In this document: piece by piece, positions 7,148 to 15,173 of the stretch
Layout of the letters: each line of letters opens with the position of its first letter
Numbering within the stretch: position 1 is the stretch's first letter
Notes under the pieces: generated by a model
Databases searched by the model: none
What the model saw: the letters and a program-made list of their open reading frames with translations, nothing else
Told to the model about the DNA's origin: nothing
Made by a program: the position numbers and the translations under genes
Assembly (NCBI GenBank): GCA_038323965.1
Contig: JBBQHM010000044.1
Location: forward strand, 1-16,642
Length of the DNA: 16,642 nucleotides
Reading direction: 5' to 3'
DNA from: JBBQHM01 sp038323965
GTDB taxonomy: Bacteria > Verrucomicrobiota > Verrucomicrobiia > Chthoniobacterales > UBA10450

Positions 7148-9301
7148 TCAGGAGGGCTGAACCTGCTGGCCGCGTTCGCGGGTAGCAGCGGGGAGCTGCT
7201 CGGCGTCGGCGACAGGCGTGTAGTACTCGGAGTATTGATAGTAGTAATATTCCGGAAGCGACGTATCGACGTAGTTCAGGATAACGCCGGGGACATTGAC
7301 CTGCCGGTTGTAGAGCAACTCCAGTGATTTCCGCGTTAGCCTTGCCGAAGTATAGGAAAGGCGGACTACGAATAAGGTGGCGTCGATTTTGGGAGCGAGA
7401 CTGGTGGTATCATCAGCCGCCAGTACCGGCGAGCTATCGATGATGATGTAGTCGTATTGATGGTAAATCTCGCGCAGGAATTGGTCGGTTGATTCGCGCA
7501 GCAAATGCTCACTGGGCTGCGAAAGCGTGCTGCCGCGAGGAAGCATCGAGAGGTTTGGGTAAGAAGTAGGGACGACGACTTCGCGCCAGTTCACTTCTTG
7601 CTTGAGAACCTCAGCGAAGCCGATTTTTGACGACACCCCAAAAGCTTCGCGCAGGGTGCCGCGGCGAAGGTCGCCATCAATGAGTAATGTCTTGGCGCCG
7701 GATAGCGCCATCGTGATCGCGAAGTTGGATGAGATCGTGGATTTACCTTCGTTAGGCACGGCACTGGTGATGAGCAGCGTCTTCGGGCGCGGCCCATCGT
7801 AAGGCATGAAGAAGATCGAGGAACGGACATTGCGATACGACTCGGCGAAGACGTGTCGGGCATCGTCCGGTTGCAGCAGCGTCACCTTGCCCGCAGTTTT
7901 CTCCTTGGGGATCTGGCCCAGAACATTTTCGGTAAAGTGATTCTGGAATTCGCTGAAGGAAGCCATCCGATCATCGATACGATCGAGCAGGAAGAGGATC
8001 GCAAAACCGGCGAGAGCTCCGGCACCGAGGCCGACGAGCAAACCTTTCATCAAACCTGGCCGGACTGAGATCGGCTGCGATGCCTGCTCCATGATCGAGA
8101 CCTGATCGCCGTTATCGACCACCTGGGACATGTCGACATCCTTGAGACTGTTCGTAAGGCGATCGTAGAGCGTTTTGAGTCGATCGACTTTCCCTTTGAT
8201 GCGATTGAATTGTGCGAGTCGCTGGCTCAGATCGAGGGCTTTGGTTTCCCATTCCTTGATGTTGCCGGTCAGATTTTCCATCTGTTTACCGATCGAATTG
8301 CGGCGCGTCTCAAGTTTCTCGACCGCATCCGCGCGGAAGAGCTGGATGAGTTTCTCCTGCTTCACGACTTCATCGTTGAGCTTCAGGATCTTGGGGTGCT
8401 TCGGACGCAAGTCTTTGGAGAGTGTATCGCGTTCAGCTTTGAGAAGCTGCACCTGCTGCTTCGCTTTGAGGTATTCGCCTTCCGGGCCTACGTCCGAGAA
8501 CGGCATGCCCTGCTGTTCGTTGTTATCAGCGGCAACAGCCGGCGAGGAGTCGGGCTTGGAACCCTGCCCGCGATCGAGATTTTGATCGAGGTCCAGTTTT
8601 TGCAGAAGCTCGTACTCGGTTTTCAACTTGGCGAAATCCTGATTCAACTTCACCAGGTACTGAGCGGCGCTGTTCCCTTCTTCCTGGATGAAACCGATGT
8701 TGTTCTGTTTTTGGAAATCAAGTAGCTCGTCTTCCGCGGAACGCAGATCCTTCTCCACTTGGATCAGCTGCTCCGTCATGCCGGTCGTGACGCTGTGGCT
8801 CTGGTCGTCTCGCATCCCCTTTTTGAAATCGAGATATTTTGTCATCAACGCATTCAGAAAAGCCTGCGTGTAATCCTGAGTCGGTCCGATGGCGGAAAGC
8901 TCGAAGATCGATGTGCGTGGTTTTTGCGTCACGCTGACGTCCACTTTGACCGGCTGCATTTCCGGGTGGGTGGAACGGACAAGCGACTCGGCGCTGCGAC
9001 GCACCTCAGCACTCTGCATGAGCTGGACCTGCGTGCCGTAAAAGTTCACGCTGTCTTCGCTGTAAACGGCCGAGTGATTGATATTCAATTTGCCGGCGAG
9101 GATCATCTTCGCACTGGAAAGAAAGGAGGGCGGCGTCTGGTAAATCAGCCACGCCTCAATAAAAAGACCGAGGCAAATCGTCAGCAGGGGAATCCACCAG
9201 CGGCGCTGCAGGAGTGACTTGTAACGATGAAGCCGTGTGATCAACGAGGTTGACCAGGTGGCGGAATTGGAACGTTCGGCGGGAGAAGCGGGCGCAGCCA
9301 T
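7148..9301 (-). CDS. Wzc-type polysaccharide co-polymerase / BY-kinase
   Basis: The protein is 717 residues. It combines a Wzz-type chain-length domain with a cytoplasmic bacterial tyrosine kinase. Membrane helix 1 is at about 36-54 (WWIPLLTICLGLFIEAWLI) and helix 2 at about 420-442 (GLLVGLGAGALAGFAILFLL). Between them lies a long periplasmic, coiled-coil-rich stretch, preceded at helix 2 by the usual proline-rich PISVRPG. The kinase domain has Walker A SAVPNEGKST (Gly519-Thr522), Walker A' LLIDGDLRRG (Asp542, Asp544) and Walker B YIIIDSSP (Asp622). The C-terminus has a seven-tyrosine cluster (Tyr685-688, 690, 693, 694), the expected autophosphorylation site. Cycles of tyrosine phosphorylation control EPS polymerisation and export in this family. 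The gene starts two bases after the stop of the Wza-like gene. I see no good Shine-Dalgarno, so coupling is likely. Confidence 0.93.
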   Translation of the reverse strand: MAAPASPAERSNSATWSTSLITRLHRYKSLLQRRWWIPLLTICLGLFIEAWLIYQTPPSFLSSAKMILAGKLNINHSAVYSEDSVNFYGTQVQLMQSAEVRRSAESLVRSTHPEMQPVKVDVSVTQKPRTSIFELSAIGPTQDYTQAFLNALMTKYLDFKKGMRDDQSHSVTTGMTEQLIQVEKDLRSAEDELLDFQKQNNIGFIQEEGNSAAQYLVKLNQDFAKLKTEYELLQKLDLDQNLDRGQGSKPDSSPAVAADNNEQQGMPFSDVGPEGEYLKAKQQVQLLKAERDTLSKDLRPKHPKILKLNDEVVKQEKLIQLFRADAVEKLETRRNSIGKQMENLTGNIKEWETKALDLSQRLAQFNRIKGKVDRLKTLYDRLTNSLKDVDMSQVVDNGDQVSIMEQASQPISVRPGLMKGLLVGLGAGALAGFAILFLLDRIDDRMASFSEFQNHFTENVLGQIPKEKTAGKVTLLQPDDARHVFAESYRNVRSSIFFMPYDGPRPKTLLITSAVPNEGKSTISSNFAITMALSGAKTLLIDGDLRRGTLREAFGVSSKIGFAEVLKQEVNWREVVVPTSYPNLSMLPRGSTLSQPSEHLLRESTDQFLREIYHQYDYIIIDSSPVLAADDTTSLAPKIDATLFVVRLSYTSARLTRKSLELLYNRQVNVPGVILNYVDTSLPEYYYYQYSEYYTPVADAEQLPAATRERGQQVQPS

Positions 9302-9303
9302 TT

Positions 9304-9981
9304 TTACATGTTGATCAAGCGTTGTGGCACGTAGATCTGGTCGTCGGGCTGCAGCACGACATCTTCGTCGCTTTTACCGCGCTCGATCACGTTTTTGAGG
9401 TCGACCACAAAATCTTTTCCGCCTTTGCGTGTCACTTTAACTTTGCGTTTATCGGCGAAATCCCCGAAGCCGCCGGCACGAATGATTGCCTTGCTGACAG
9501 TGTACGATTCGTCGGCCGGAATTTCCTGCGGTCCCTGCCCTTTGACCGAGCCGTAGACATAAATGCGTCCGCGAGATTTTTCGCTCACCTTCTCGACCGC
9601 GAGAATGACGGTGGCGTGATAATAATATTCCCGCTCGAGCGCCGCCTTTATTGTGTAGGCGAGCTCTTTGCAGGTTTTTCCCTGCGCGGTGACCAGCCCA
9701 ACGTATGGGACTTCGAGCTCGCCGCTGTCGTTTACGCGAAAGCGTTCGGATTTATCGTCGCGATCTTCGACGACGCGGAAGCTGACGTAATCGTTAGGCC
9801 CGAGACGTTTTTTGTCGTCCAGCACCGTCATTGAGTTGGTGCGGAGAACGGCACTCGTGGTCGACGGCTCGGCCTCCGTTGCTCGCGGAATAGTGGAGTT
9901 CGGTGACGGTTCCTGGGCGCCAAGACGCAGCACGAGCGTCAGCGATGCAAGGGCGGATATTGCAAAGCTGCGTAACGTCAT
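9304..9981 (-). CDS. Polysaccharide export protein, Wza/OPX family (short form)
   Basis: The protein is 225 residues with an N-terminal signal peptide (about 1-22, ending LRLGAQ) and no lipobox cysteine. A Poly_export domain starts at LGPNDYVSFRV (about residue 60) and runs to about 135. An SLBB-like beta-grasp domain follows (about 139-190: RGRIYVYGSV, then AIIRAGGFGDFADKRKV). It stops at about 225 residues, well short of E. coli Wza (about 380), and lacks the C-terminal amphipathic helix that forms the outer-membrane pore. It therefore probably makes a periplasmic ring that needs a separate outer-membrane channel; the beta-barrel encoded 20 bases upstream is the obvious candidate. It should connect with the Wzc-like protein encoded immediately downstream. 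Confidence 0.9.
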   Translation of the reverse strand: MTLRSFAISALASLTLVLRLGAQEPSPNSTIPRATEAEPSTTSAVLRTNSMTVLDDKKRLGPNDYVSFRVVEDRDDKSERFRVNDSGELEVPYVGLVTAQGKTCKELAYTIKAALEREYYYHATVILAVEKVSEKSRGRIYVYGSVKGQGPQEIPADESYTVSKAIIRAGGFGDFADKRKVKVTRKGGKDFVVDLKNVIERGKSDEDVVLQPDDQIYVPQRLINM

Positions 9982-10001
9982 CGTGGCATTCGGCGCTTAC
10001 C

Positions 10002-11300
10002 CTAGAAGCTGTAAGTGCCGTCCAAGCCGACGCGATTCTGGCGGTAATCGCGACCTGCGATGTCGCTATCTTTCTGCGTGTATTGATAACGCAGACCGAG
10101 AGTGACGTGCTGTGTGAGCTGATAGCCCAGCGTGAGCGCGCCGCCAAAACGATGCAGATGTTCGTTAATAAATCCGCCTGAATCATCGGCGTCCTCATAG
10201 AAGAACTCGGTGCCGAGGAGGGTATTGCGGATCAAATTCCAGGTGATGGTGTGCCGGATATAATTCAGGGTGATGTAGTTCGAATTAATCCCGAGCTGGG
10301 TTTCGTGACCAGCGCTGAGCGACTGTGTGATCACCGAGTTCAGGCGGTGCGAAATGAGGATGTTCGCGTAATAATCGTTCGCGTTCGGGCGATCCTGGAA
10401 GATCGCAAACCCAAAGAGGCGCACCACGCTGTCATCAAAGGAAATGTGCTGATAACCGCCGGCGATGCGCAGCTTGAGATAATTGGTGATCTGAGTTTCG
10501 AGGAAGCCTCCGCCGCTTAGCGTGTCGGAGTCGTTCAGGACAACATCATCATAATAGGTGCGGACGTAACTACCTTCGACACCGGCACTGGTTGTATTCG
10601 TTAACGAGAAGGAAAGCGTGCCGCTGATTTGATCGGCGTTGCGATTGAGATAATCGAAAGCGCTGGTGGTCGAGATGTAGTTGTAATGGTCGTAATTCAG
10701 GGTCACGACCGCCTTGTTGAGATCCCACAGCAGACCGATGCCAGCGTAGTTCTCGAAGCGTCCGTAATCGATCACATTGCTCACTGCCAGCTGCGAAATC
10801 GGATCCTGTTGCAGCGAGAAGCGATCATGGAAATTAATGCGGAAATCGCCGACGAAGACGTCGAAAGCAATTTGCGAATTCGGCGCGAGCAGGATGCCGT
10901 TCGTGTTCGCATCCGAGTGATCGAGATAAGCGGCGTAGCCCAGCCCGATATCGACGCGCAGGGTATTCAGCTGCGTGATTGGCCACAGCGCATTGATATT
11001 TATCTGCGGGCGCAGGATGAAGTCTTCTTCGCGATTTCCGTCGTCTGCGAGGTTAATATTATCGTTGTACTCGATACCCATCGTCGCGCTGAGTCGAAAT
11101 TTGATCGGCCCGAGCATGAGGTTGTAGGGAATGTTATCGATGTCCTGGCGTCGTGCTTCGGCCGCGGCTTCGCCAGCGAGGGAGGGACGAACGGCGTCCT
11201 GCGCTTGTGTTATCGGTGTTGCGACGAACAAGGCGAGTCCGACGAGGACGATCGTTGCAAAGGCGCGGCGGAAGCGTGGTGAAGTGGAAGAGCGACTCAT
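10002..11300 (-). CDS. Outer-membrane beta-barrel protein of the EPS locus
   Basis: The 432-residue protein starts, as I annotate it, at ATG 11300. This begins a clear signal peptide (MSRSSTSPRFRRAF, then a hydrophobic core, cut near ITQAQ|D). An upstream in-frame ATG at 11417 would add 39 hydrophilic residues before the signal and looks less likely. The mature part consists of alternating polar/hydrophobic strands rich in Tyr, Asn and Asp, and ends in GLDGTYSF, with the terminal aromatic residue that directs outer-membrane barrels to the Bam machinery. The pattern resembles the beta-barrels found in exosortase-linked EPS loci (EpsL / BBP2-like). As first gene of the operon, next to a short Wza-type protein, it may be the outer-membrane exit channel for the polymer. 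The family name is tentative; its barrel nature is well supported. Confidence 0.82.
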   Translation of the reverse strand: MSRSSTSPRFRRAFATIVLVGLALFVATPITQAQDAVRPSLAGEAAAEARRQDIDNIPYNLMLGPIKFRLSATMGIEYNDNINLADDGNREEDFILRPQININALWPITQLNTLRVDIGLGYAAYLDHSDANTNGILLAPNSQIAFDVFVGDFRINFHDRFSLQQDPISQLAVSNVIDYGRFENYAGIGLLWDLNKAVVTLNYDHYNYISTTSAFDYLNRNADQISGTLSFSLTNTTSAGVEGSYVRTYYDDVVLNDSDTLSGGGFLETQITNYLKLRIAGGYQHISFDDSVVRLFGFAIFQDRPNANDYYANILISHRLNSVITQSLSAGHETQLGINSNYITLNYIRHTITWNLIRNTLLGTEFFYEDADDSGGFINEHLHRFGGALTLGYQLTQHVTLGLRYQYTQKDSDIAGRDYRQNRVGLDGTYSF

Positions 11301-11445
11301 AAGACAGGGTTGCTGATGTTGGTTGTTAGCAGATGCAGTACCACGGCCGAAGCGTGGAAAGTTGGGCTGAAGCGACTGCATGGCATCCATGCCGGAGCCG
11401 CTCGATTTAATAGTCATTGGGTTAAGTAGGCGTTATGCCGTGCGG

Positions 11446-11474
11446 GTTGTAGCTGTATTGCCTCCGTACATCAA
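11446..11474 (-). promoter_or_regulatory. Candidate sigma-70-type promoter for the EPS operon
   Basis: On the minus strand, TTGATG (11474-11469) and TACAAC (11451-11446) are separated by exactly 17 bases, matching four of six positions in each box. Transcription would start near 11438, giving an untranslated leader of about 138 bases to ATG 11300, or about 20 bases to the alternative ATG 11417. The match is modest and could be chance, but its position ahead of the first operon gene is right. Confidence 0.3.
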
Positions 11475-11572
11475 GCAAATAAAGGACGCGAAGCCCTTAA
11501 AAGAGATGCCCGCCACAAGGCGCGAAAGATTTTGACCCAAAGTGGCGCGGTCTAAGCTTTTAGAGGGACCGT

Positions 11573-12763
11573 ATGAAAAGGTTCGCAATCGTCGGTCACA
11601 TCGCGTTTCTCGTCACCGCGGCTTTGGTTCTCGGGGCGAATTGCGCCAAGGCGGGACCGTCGGAATCCGCACTCAGCAATGAAGCGAAAAATATCGCTCG
11701 CATGAATTGCGGAGCGAATATCCAGGTCACCGCGCCCGACGGTAAATTCATCCGCGTTGAAAGCAACAGTACCGACAGCGCGGCCGTCCTCATCATGGAT
11801 GACGACACGATCAGTTGCCCTTTAAAAGAAGGCGATACCACATTCATCGTCGCACTCCCGCGCACGTCGGTGCTCGATCGTTTTACTTTCGTGAATGAGA
11901 ACGCGATTGCAGCTGGCGAATTAAAGATCGCGGTGGCGGGTTACAAAATAGCGGCGAACAGTCCTAAATGGACTGAGGTGGAAGGCAACGTCAGCTTCAC
12001 CCGGAAGCGTCTCTTCAACGTCTCAATGCTCGGCGTCGAGGCGAAGTACGTGAAACTCTCTTTCCACGTGCAAAAAGAGGGTCGGCTCGCATCGCTCGGT
12101 CTCTACGGTGAAGAGTCCATTGAGCAATTCGCGAACCGTACCAGCCACATCATCAAGGCGAGCAACACCGTCTCAACCCGGCGGCTCGAAGACATGGTGA
12201 ACTTCAATTTTGCGAATCTCTACGCGCGCGCCCGCGTGGTTTACGTCAGCTCGGGCGGCATTCCATCATCGTCGCGGATGATTGATGATGACACGTTGAC
12301 CTCGTTCCGCTTCGCGAATGGCGATGTTCACCCGACAGTCATCGTTGAGCTCGCGGAGAGCGAGAGAGTCCATCGCGTGAGTGCTCTCTATAAGATGCAG
12401 TCCGGCAAGCTCGACGTTTATTTGATGAATGATCTGGGCGCTAACACAGGCGACTTGAGCGGGTTGACCCCCGTCGGGACGGTCGTGGATGCTGGCTCGG
12501 GGAAAGCGTCAGTCAATTTCGATCCGCAGGGCGCCCGCTACGTCGCTCTGCGTTGGACGCCGAAAAATGCCGATGGGTTTGAAGTCGCTGAAATCAACGC
12601 TTTCGGCGATGTGCCCCTTGCGATGTTGCTCGTCGACCAGGCCCCCGACGTCTATGCCCAGAATACGGTGTTATCGCAGATTAACGGCGTAGGCTCACAG
12701 GACTTCAGCAACAGTCTCGGAACTCTGGCCGATCCCCCCGTGCTTGCTCCTGTAAGCCAGTAG
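11573..12763 (+). CDS. Secreted protein with two discoidin-like (galactose-binding-like) repeats
   Basis: The 396-residue protein has an N-terminal signal peptide (about 1-27, ending in CAKA|G). The start ATG is preceded at five bases by AGAGGG, the clearest Shine-Dalgarno in the window. Two halves share one plan. Each has an IMDDDT/MIDDDT segment (Asp76-78 and Asp238-240), a GD-x-x-x-IV strand, then a closing AKYVKLSF...LGLYGEE (about 158-181) or ARYVALRW...INAFGD (about 321-346). This closing pattern is typical of F5/8 type C (discoidin) beta-sandwich folds, which often bind carbohydrate. The C-terminal tail lacks a sorting signal (no P-x-P-E, membrane helix or basic end). It lies between the EPS operon and the exosortase gene. 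A periplasmic or extracellular EPS-binding role is an inference; I do not recognise a named family. Confidence 0.75.
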   Translation: MKRFAIVGHIAFLVTAALVLGANCAKAGPSESALSNEAKNIARMNCGANIQVTAPDGKFIRVESNSTDSAAVLIMDDDTISCPLKEGDTTFIVALPRTSVLDRFTFVNENAIAAGELKIAVAGYKIAANSPKWTEVEGNVSFTRKRLFNVSMLGVEAKYVKLSFHVQKEGRLASLGLYGEESIEQFANRTSHIIKASNTVSTRRLEDMVNFNFANLYARARVVYVSSGGIPSSSRMIDDDTLTSFRFANGDVHPTVIVELAESERVHRVSALYKMQSGKLDVYLMNDLGANTGDLSGLTPVGTVVDAGSGKASVNFDPQGARYVALRWTPKNADGFEVAEINAFGDVPLAMLLVDQAPDVYAQNTVLSQINGVGSQDFSNSLGTLADPPVLAPVSQ

Positions 12764-14263
12764 TTAGTTGATAATCCCGGCCGCCGTCCGCTGGAGCTCA
12801 GCTCGCGCACGTGTAAAGTCGTCCGCACCGACAACGGCAAGTTCGAGGAGACGCTGGCCCAGGTTGCGTTTCCCGAGAGCGACCGCGCGAAGTCGGCCGA
12901 CCGTGTTCCATTCCAGCGCAGGCTCCGGGACTCGCGGCCGCTTATCCTCTTCAATTGCCACAAAAACGAAGAGCGGCTGATCCTTCTGCTCAAATTCGTA
13001 GCTGCGGAAACGTAACTCGTTGTCACCGTCGCGGACATCAACGACGGGCAATTCGCGCGTAAACGTCCGTCCCGCAGCAGGCAAACAAATATCTGGTGAA
13101 TGGCTGTGCACCAATTGCAGCGACGCGCGAGACGGTTCCCAGCGCGCATAAAATCCCCACCAGCGCAAACCATCGGCATCGCGCCATTCGGCGGAAGAGG
13201 CGGTGTCGTAGTGAAGTATGGCGCGCGTTGTTTCAGGAATCGAGAGCCGGTTGACTGTGAAATGTTCGTCTGGCCAGTGCGCGGTCCAGGACGGGACGGC
13301 GGCGAGATCGTGCTCGTGACTGCGATACCATGCCTCCGTCCCGACGAAGATAAGCACGAGCCACGCGATCGCCCATGCGTCACTTTTCCACGTCGACCGG
13401 TAGAAGTTTGCGTTCGACCTTCGCGCGATCGGCTCACTCTGAGAGCGCCACGCATACGCAATTCCAAGTAATCCGCCTATCCCCAGAAGCAGCGCGATCG
13501 ATCCGACGACGTCGTGCCAGCGCGCGAGTTCGTCGAATCCACTCCGTGCCGCAATGACGACGAGAGTCGTCGCCCGCGCCGCGTTGCAAGCGAAGACCCA
13601 GGCACATCCGACAACCACCAGAAGCGCGCGATGCCTCCGGTTTAGCTGAAAAAACTCCCCGAGTGCGAGAGCGACCATGATGCCCGCCTGCAATGTCTTC
13701 ACTCCACTGCAGGCTTCGTCGACGCCCACAAATCCGTTTTGCAGCTCAATCACGTTGCCGAGTGGAAGGGCGTTCACGCCGATCCATCCCGCCACCTCTA
13801 CTGCGCTCCACACGACGCCACGCGTCAACAACTGGACGACGACGTTTTCGAAATGCACTGGCCAGGGAACGGCCACTAAAGCAAAACAAATTGGAAAGCT
13901 AAGATGGCCCAGCGCCAACCTTCCGCCGCGTTCATAAATTGCCAAAAAAGTGTAGCCCACGGCGACGGCTGCCAGCGCTAAACCAACAAGGCGCCAGTCC
14001 GGATTCGCTTCTTCTAAAAGCCGAATCGGAAATAGAAACAACAGTAGCAGCCAGCGGAACGCAGCTGTCCGCGGAGGGCTCTTTGCCGCGGGAAAATCCG
14101 GCCGACCCGACCACCTGAGAAACAGCATGACGGTCGCCAGAAGCGGGACGGCCCAACCGTAATTATACCGGGAGTTCAAAGACCATTCGTAGTGGCAATG
14201 CCAGAACAGCCATATCCAAAGCCAGGCTGGGATGGCCACGCCGGCGACGAGCGGAAAACGCAT
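12764..14263 (-). CDS. Exosortase with C-terminal EpsI-like domain
   Basis: The 499-residue protein is an integral inner-membrane exosortase (predicted cysteine transpeptidase) fused to a soluble EpsI-type domain. I use the ATG at 14263 because it places the first helix (AIPAWLWIWLFW) at the N-terminus. An in-frame ATG at 14308 adds 15 residues that would overlap a promoter-like element of the divergent gene. GGAGGA directly abuts the 14263 ATG, which is closer than usual. Catalytic signatures are all present: Cys185 in DEACSGVKTLQAG, Arg230 in NAARATTLV and His250 in RWHDVVGS, spread over several helices. From about residue 315, after the last helix, the EpsI/DUF3485-like part contains HSHSPDICLPAAGRTF. 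The enzyme should cleave the P-x-P-E tails of the array proteins encoded divergently. Its stop directly abuts that of the plus-strand gene. Confidence 0.9.
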   Translation of the reverse strand: MRFPLVAGVAIPAWLWIWLFWHCHYEWSLNSRYNYGWAVPLLATVMLFLRWSGRPDFPAAKSPPRTAAFRWLLLLFLFPIRLLEEANPDWRLVGLALAAVAVGYTFLAIYERGGRLALGHLSFPICFALVAVPWPVHFENVVVQLLTRGVVWSAVEVAGWIGVNALPLGNVIELQNGFVGVDEACSGVKTLQAGIMVALALGEFFQLNRRHRALLVVVGCAWVFACNAARATTLVVIAARSGFDELARWHDVVGSIALLLGIGGLLGIAYAWRSQSEPIARRSNANFYRSTWKSDAWAIAWLVLIFVGTEAWYRSHEHDLAAVPSWTAHWPDEHFTVNRLSIPETTRAILHYDTASSAEWRDADGLRWWGFYARWEPSRASLQLVHSHSPDICLPAAGRTFTRELPVVDVRDGDNELRFRSYEFEQKDQPLFVFVAIEEDKRPRVPEPALEWNTVGRLRAVALGKRNLGQRLLELAVVGADDFTRARAELQRTAAGIIN

Positions 14264-14302
14264 TCCTCCACACGCTAGCGGGAGCGCAGGCATATGTCGA
14301 CC

Positions 14303-14318
14303 GGGCATGCCACGTGCT
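14303..14318 (+). promoter_or_regulatory. Sigma-54-like -24/-12 element of array copy 1
   Basis: GGGCATGCCACGTGCT matches the sigma-54 consensus TGGCACG-N4-TTGCW at 10 of 12 informative central positions or close to it, with GG (14304-14305) and GC (14316-14317) exactly ten bases apart. Transcription would begin about 14329, 17 bases before ATG 14346. Elements of the same form precede copies 3 and 4 of the array, which is the main support. The neighbouring AT-rich stretch 14328-14348 also has short inverted arms CATAAT/ATTATG. Confidence 0.55.
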
Positions 14319-14345
14319 TATAGAAACCATAATTACTATACTATT

Positions 14346-15173
14346 ATGATTCCCTCGCGTTTTCTTTTTCTTACCATCATCGCCTCCATCAGCCTCGCGC
14401 ATGCATCGCCTTCTGCCGTCGTCGACTGGAGCAGTTCCACTTGGACACCCGGGTCACTCGCAAATTCCTTCGATGTCGATTCAGCTAATCCGGGAACCGA
14501 CGTTTCGATCACGATCACAGGCGATACCTCGAGATTCCGGCCAAACCCCGGCTCTCAGACCCCGCTTCCTGCGATCGACCAGAAATTCGAAGGAGGAATG
14601 GGCAGCCCACAGAGCGCGCTCGACCTCGGAGTCAATTTCCAAAACCTCAATCAGGCCATCACCGTAACCGTCGATTTCTCGGCGCTCTATGCCCAGGGCG
14701 TCACCGGCGTCACATTTTCGATTTTCGGGATCGATGCGAGGAGTGGACAGTACCAGGATAAAATCCAATCCATCTCTGCCGTCGGCATGGATGGAAGTAT
14801 CATCACGCCGACGCTTAGTAACCTCGGGCCGTCAATCATAGTCGCTGGCACCAGCATCGCCCCCGTCCTGAAAGGCGGAGCGCCTGTCCCCAACGCAGGC
14901 AGCGGTTCGGGCGACGGCAACGCGACGATCTCCTTCGGTTCGACCGCAATCCGTTCCTTTACTTTTACCTACACGAGCGGAGGTGCGGCACCCGACAACC
15001 CGGCCTTCCAGTCGATTGGCATCTCGGACATATCATTCGCGTCGGCGGCGGCGGCGATCACCCCTGTTCCAGAAGCCGGATTCAGCACGGGCACCGCGGC
15101 ACTTTTCCTCATCGCGATCGTTTCCCGCAAATGGATCGGCGACAAAAAAGTAAGGGACAGCTCCGACGGCTGA
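14346..15173 (+). CDS. Exosortase substrate (PEP-CTERM-like), array copy 1
   Basis: The 275-residue protein starts at ATG 14346, the first codon of a signal peptide (MIPSRFLFLTIIASISLAHA). Longer in-frame starts back to 14232 lie inside the opposite exosortase gene. No Shine-Dalgarno is seen. The mature N-terminus reads AVVDWSSSTWTPGSLANSFD, a motif repeated in all four array copies. The body is a Gly/Ser/Thr-rich beta-type domain with ALYAQGVTGVTFSIFGIDA, ISAVGMDG and ATISFGSTAIRSFTFTY blocks shared with copy 4. The C-terminus is a sorting tail: PVPEAG (Pro240-Glu243), a hydrophobic stretch (TAALFLIAIV) and basic SRKWIGDKKVR. This is the three-part layout of exosortase substrates, but with PVPEA in place of classic PEP. 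The protein is probably processed by the divergent exosortase and displayed in or on the EPS. Its biochemical function is unknown. Confidence 0.85.
   Translation: MIPSRFLFLTIIASISLAHASPSAVVDWSSSTWTPGSLANSFDVDSANPGTDVSITITGDTSRFRPNPGSQTPLPAIDQKFEGGMGSPQSALDLGVNFQNLNQAITVTVDFSALYAQGVTGVTFSIFGIDARSGQYQDKIQSISAVGMDGSIITPTLSNLGPSIIVAGTSIAPVLKGGAPVPNAGSGSGDGNATISFGSTAIRSFTFTYTSGGAAPDNPAFQSIGISDISFASAAAAITPVPEAGFSTGTAALFLIAIVSRKWIGDKKVRDSSDG

Noticed and set aside
10629..11282. 217-codon open frame antisense to the beta-barrel gene
   Set aside because: It is the mirror of a strongly supported outer-membrane protein, with no ribosome binding site or recognisable motif.
11543..11558. Sigma-54-like GG-N10-GC element (TGGCGCGGTCTAAGCT) before the discoidin-like gene
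   Set aside because: The -12 half is poor (AAGC), and a start 12 bases on (about 11569) would leave the good Shine-Dalgarno at 11562-11567 outside the mRNA.
11532..11558. TTGACC plus TAAGCT as a sigma-70 promoter for the discoidin-like gene
   Set aside because: The spacing is only 15 bases and the -10 match is weak; kept out of the feature list.
12652..13467. 271-codon open frame on the minus strand across the exosortase 3' part
   Set aside because: It is Arg/Ser-rich, overlaps the exosortase frame and runs into the opposite gene; a codon-bias shadow.
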